64,000 nucleotides of DNA. Origin: Chamaea fasciata (lineage: Eukaryota; Chordata; Aves; Passeriformes; Sylviidae). The notes under the pieces are model-generated. The model was not told the origin of the DNA and did not search any database. It saw only the letters and a list, made by a program, of their open reading frames with translations. Made by a program: the position numbers and the translations under genes. Numbering within the stretch: position 1 is the stretch's first letter; each line of letters starts with the position of its first letter. Location of the stretch: positions 36,429,685 through 36,493,684 of the forward strand of contig JARCOQ010000004.1 of NCBI GenBank assembly GCA_029207755.1, written 5' to 3'. Of the stretch, positions 61,991 through 64,000 are shown piece after piece.

Positions 61991-64000
61991 AAACAGCATC
62001 CCATCGCATTCAAGAACTGTTCTGTGACCTTACTGTCTATAAGAGAGTGGTAAATCAGATGTAACCAATTTAAAACAAATTTTGTGTCTCAAAAGAAAAG
62101 CAAAATAGCCCTGCATGCTTTAACTCCAGAAATACCCTGAGTCATTGGATGCACACTGAAGGGTGCCCTGGAAGCCAGCAAACAGCACTATGTATCAAAA
62201 AAGTAAATATTAGAGATTACCAGTTGAGAAAAGGCAACACATACAGTCTTTCTTAGGGCACCAGCTGAACTTTGGTTAAAAAGTGGTTAAGAAAATCAAG
62301 TACTATTCAAACACTCCCTGGCCCCAGAGAAAAAAAGCCATCAATCTGCACACAGTCTCAGGAGACATGGATCTGACTGAAGTCTGAGGAACGTGGTCAT
62401 CACATACTTTGTACTCCAGAATATCAATCAATTCTCATCCAAACACTTCTCACTTGAAGTTTCTAAAGGCCAAATTACCTTCAAGGGCATTAATTCCTTA
62501 CAGTGCTGGACTCGGAGGGCTGTAAAACATATTAAGATATTGCCTTTTTACAAATTGTATGGACATGCCATTCAAAAGTGTGGATATTACACCTGTCATC
62601 TCCTGAAGATGATTTTGCTGACCAGTCACCTTAATTTCCATCTAATCTGGCTGAATTTTAACCAGTTCCTCCTTTCAGGCAACTGTCTCAGCCAGGCACT
62701 ACACAAACATTGCAACACAAAAGAGATAGGTGTGTGCTGCATGAGACCAGCATAGTTACGGCCCTCTGACCTAAATGGCCTCATTATTCTTCCCAGACAA
62801 GAAATGCACTCATGAAATGTATACGAAAGAAGAAAAGCAGATTTCCAGTATCAGACAAAACTTCTAAGTAAACATGAGCAAACCCAAAGTCTGGTGCAGA
62901 ACAGCAAGAAAACTCCAGGACTCAGTTCTTACGGATAAAAGTCATGATAGTTGAAGTGAAAGAGAGAAAGGAAGTGATATGTACAAACCCTCATGAAAGG
63001 TGGAGAAGTAAACCAACATTCCAGTAAGCAAGTATTGGCCACAAAGTCCTAAACTCAAACCAAGCCAGAAAAGCTAATGAATAAGTATAAAAGAACACTT
63101 CTGGGAATTGCCCATGTCTGTAAAGCATCTAGTGGACTGTATCTGGTATGATCTCTTCCAAGAAAATAATGGCTGTCTGTGTAAAAAAAGGATGCTCATC
63201 ACTACCCAAACAAGCTAACTACTTTGAGAGATGAATGTGATTCTCAAAGGTTACAGTTTAATACAGCTGCCATTTCCTATACAGAAGAATGTAAGGAAGG
63301 GCTTTTATAATCTCTCCCATGAGATCAAAGCTTTCAGAGTCACAGGCAAGAACTGGCCATTTACAACATCACATCAGTTTATACTCTTAGTGAGAGACAC
63401 ATGCATTAAATGATCATTCAGAGAGACATATGACACTATCCCTAGTGTACAACACTTCAAAAAATAATTTCAGTTAGGATACCGAATATCCTATTCTTTT
63501 GCAAAGTACAGTATATTTTAAAAAGAATTCTCATCCAAAATGATTACCACTTCCTACTGTTCAGAAAAAAAGCCTACCCTTTCAGACTAGCAGCTGTGGA
63601 TCATTAGCTTTCCAGTGATGAGATGTGTTTGATGAGTATTTTTCTTTCTAATTAAGAGACAAGATTCTCTATTTGACTATCTTCTGACAGAAGTGAAGAG
63701 AAAGATTTCTGCCTATGTCGAAAGGCCATATTCTACAGAACAATTATTTCAGATTTCTTTTTATCTACCTCCACCCAACCTCTTTTCATTTTTAACAAAA
63801 TCCTGTTTGCACTCACAGATTTCACAGCATTAACCCCTGTTTTTCTTAACTCTTCTCCTTTTTTCCTTTTGCTTCTGTTTTGACTGCTAGCAGAGAAGAG
63901 CATGTGAAAAAAAAAAAAAAAGGGATCATCCCACACAGGGGACACTGACCTCATCCTCAGGTACAGGAGAGACCAGAGGATGTGATAAAGGAGGGCTGCA
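61991..64000. other. MCTP1: AT-rich non-coding DNA, presumed MCTP1 intron
   Basis: No exon, LTR or CR1 recognised. The 120-codon plus-strand frame at 62393-62755 has no domain or splice context. Confidence 0.45.

Noticed and set aside
1..64000. CRISPR arrays, bacterial operons, tRNA or rRNA genes
   Set aside because: No regularly spaced repeats with unique spacers, no dense coding, no cloverleaf or rRNA sequence recognised.

Overview
The window is avian nuclear DNA. It carries CR1 non-LTR retrotransposon tails and antisense CR1 bodies, several families of avian endogenous retrovirus LTRs, AT-rich non-coding sequence with microsatellites, and almost no coding sequence. The only host gene I can support is MCTP1 (multiple C2 and transmembrane domain containing 1), read leftward on the minus strand. 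It is represented by two phase-0 exons with good splice signals: 59176-59295 (first C-terminal membrane segment) and 37346-37399 (acidic linker). MCTP1 is Z-linked in birds as far as I know, so the window is probably from the Z chromosome or a W gametolog. I found no later MCTP1 exon to the left of 37346, so most of the window reads as MCTP1 intron.

Layout. 1-25.4 kb: AT-rich non-coding DNA with solo or partial LTRs (1661-2129 minus, about 2596-3150 plus, 4419-5115 minus with a perfect 5-bp target duplication, about 7110-7722 plus, about 21160-22254 plus), short CR1 tails, an A/C-rich tract and poly-T/poly-G tracts. 25425-33641: an 8.2-kb class II (ERVK/betaretrovirus-like) provirus, plus strand, with paired 323-bp LTRs, a perfect 6-bp duplication, gag, pro and pol in three successive -1 frames, and an env whose transmembrane half looks alpharetroviral. 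It carries in-frame stops and frameshifts. 36970-37129: a pure purine run with 27 perfect GAA units just inside the intron after the 18-codon MCTP1 exon. 42760-49244: a 6.5-kb ERV-L-like provirus, plus strand, env-less, with paired LTRs of 675 and 667 bp. It lies in the MCTP1 intron between the two exons and is antisense to the gene. 52.5-60 kb: microsatellites, then CR1 fragments in both orientations. 60.9-62 kb: two unrelated solo LTRs about 200 bp apart. The rest to 64 kb is unannotated AT-rich DNA.

How the parts relate. The MCTP1 exons splice to each other across a 21.8-kb intron. Both proviruses and the solo LTR at 61417 are antisense to MCTP1; the solo LTR at 4419-5115 is sense and belongs to the same family as the ERV-L provirus. 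Neither provirus can make a complete set of proteins. The ERV-L copy has lost catalytic acidic residues in protease, RNase H and integrase through changes that all fit G-to-A substitution, and its pol frame is full of TAG/TGA stops. I see no bacterial genes, CRISPR array, or convincing tRNA or rRNA gene. I did not find a wholly new biological system. The most interesting signals are the G-to-A pattern, the env mosaic, the uneven LTR divergence and the intronic GAA tract.
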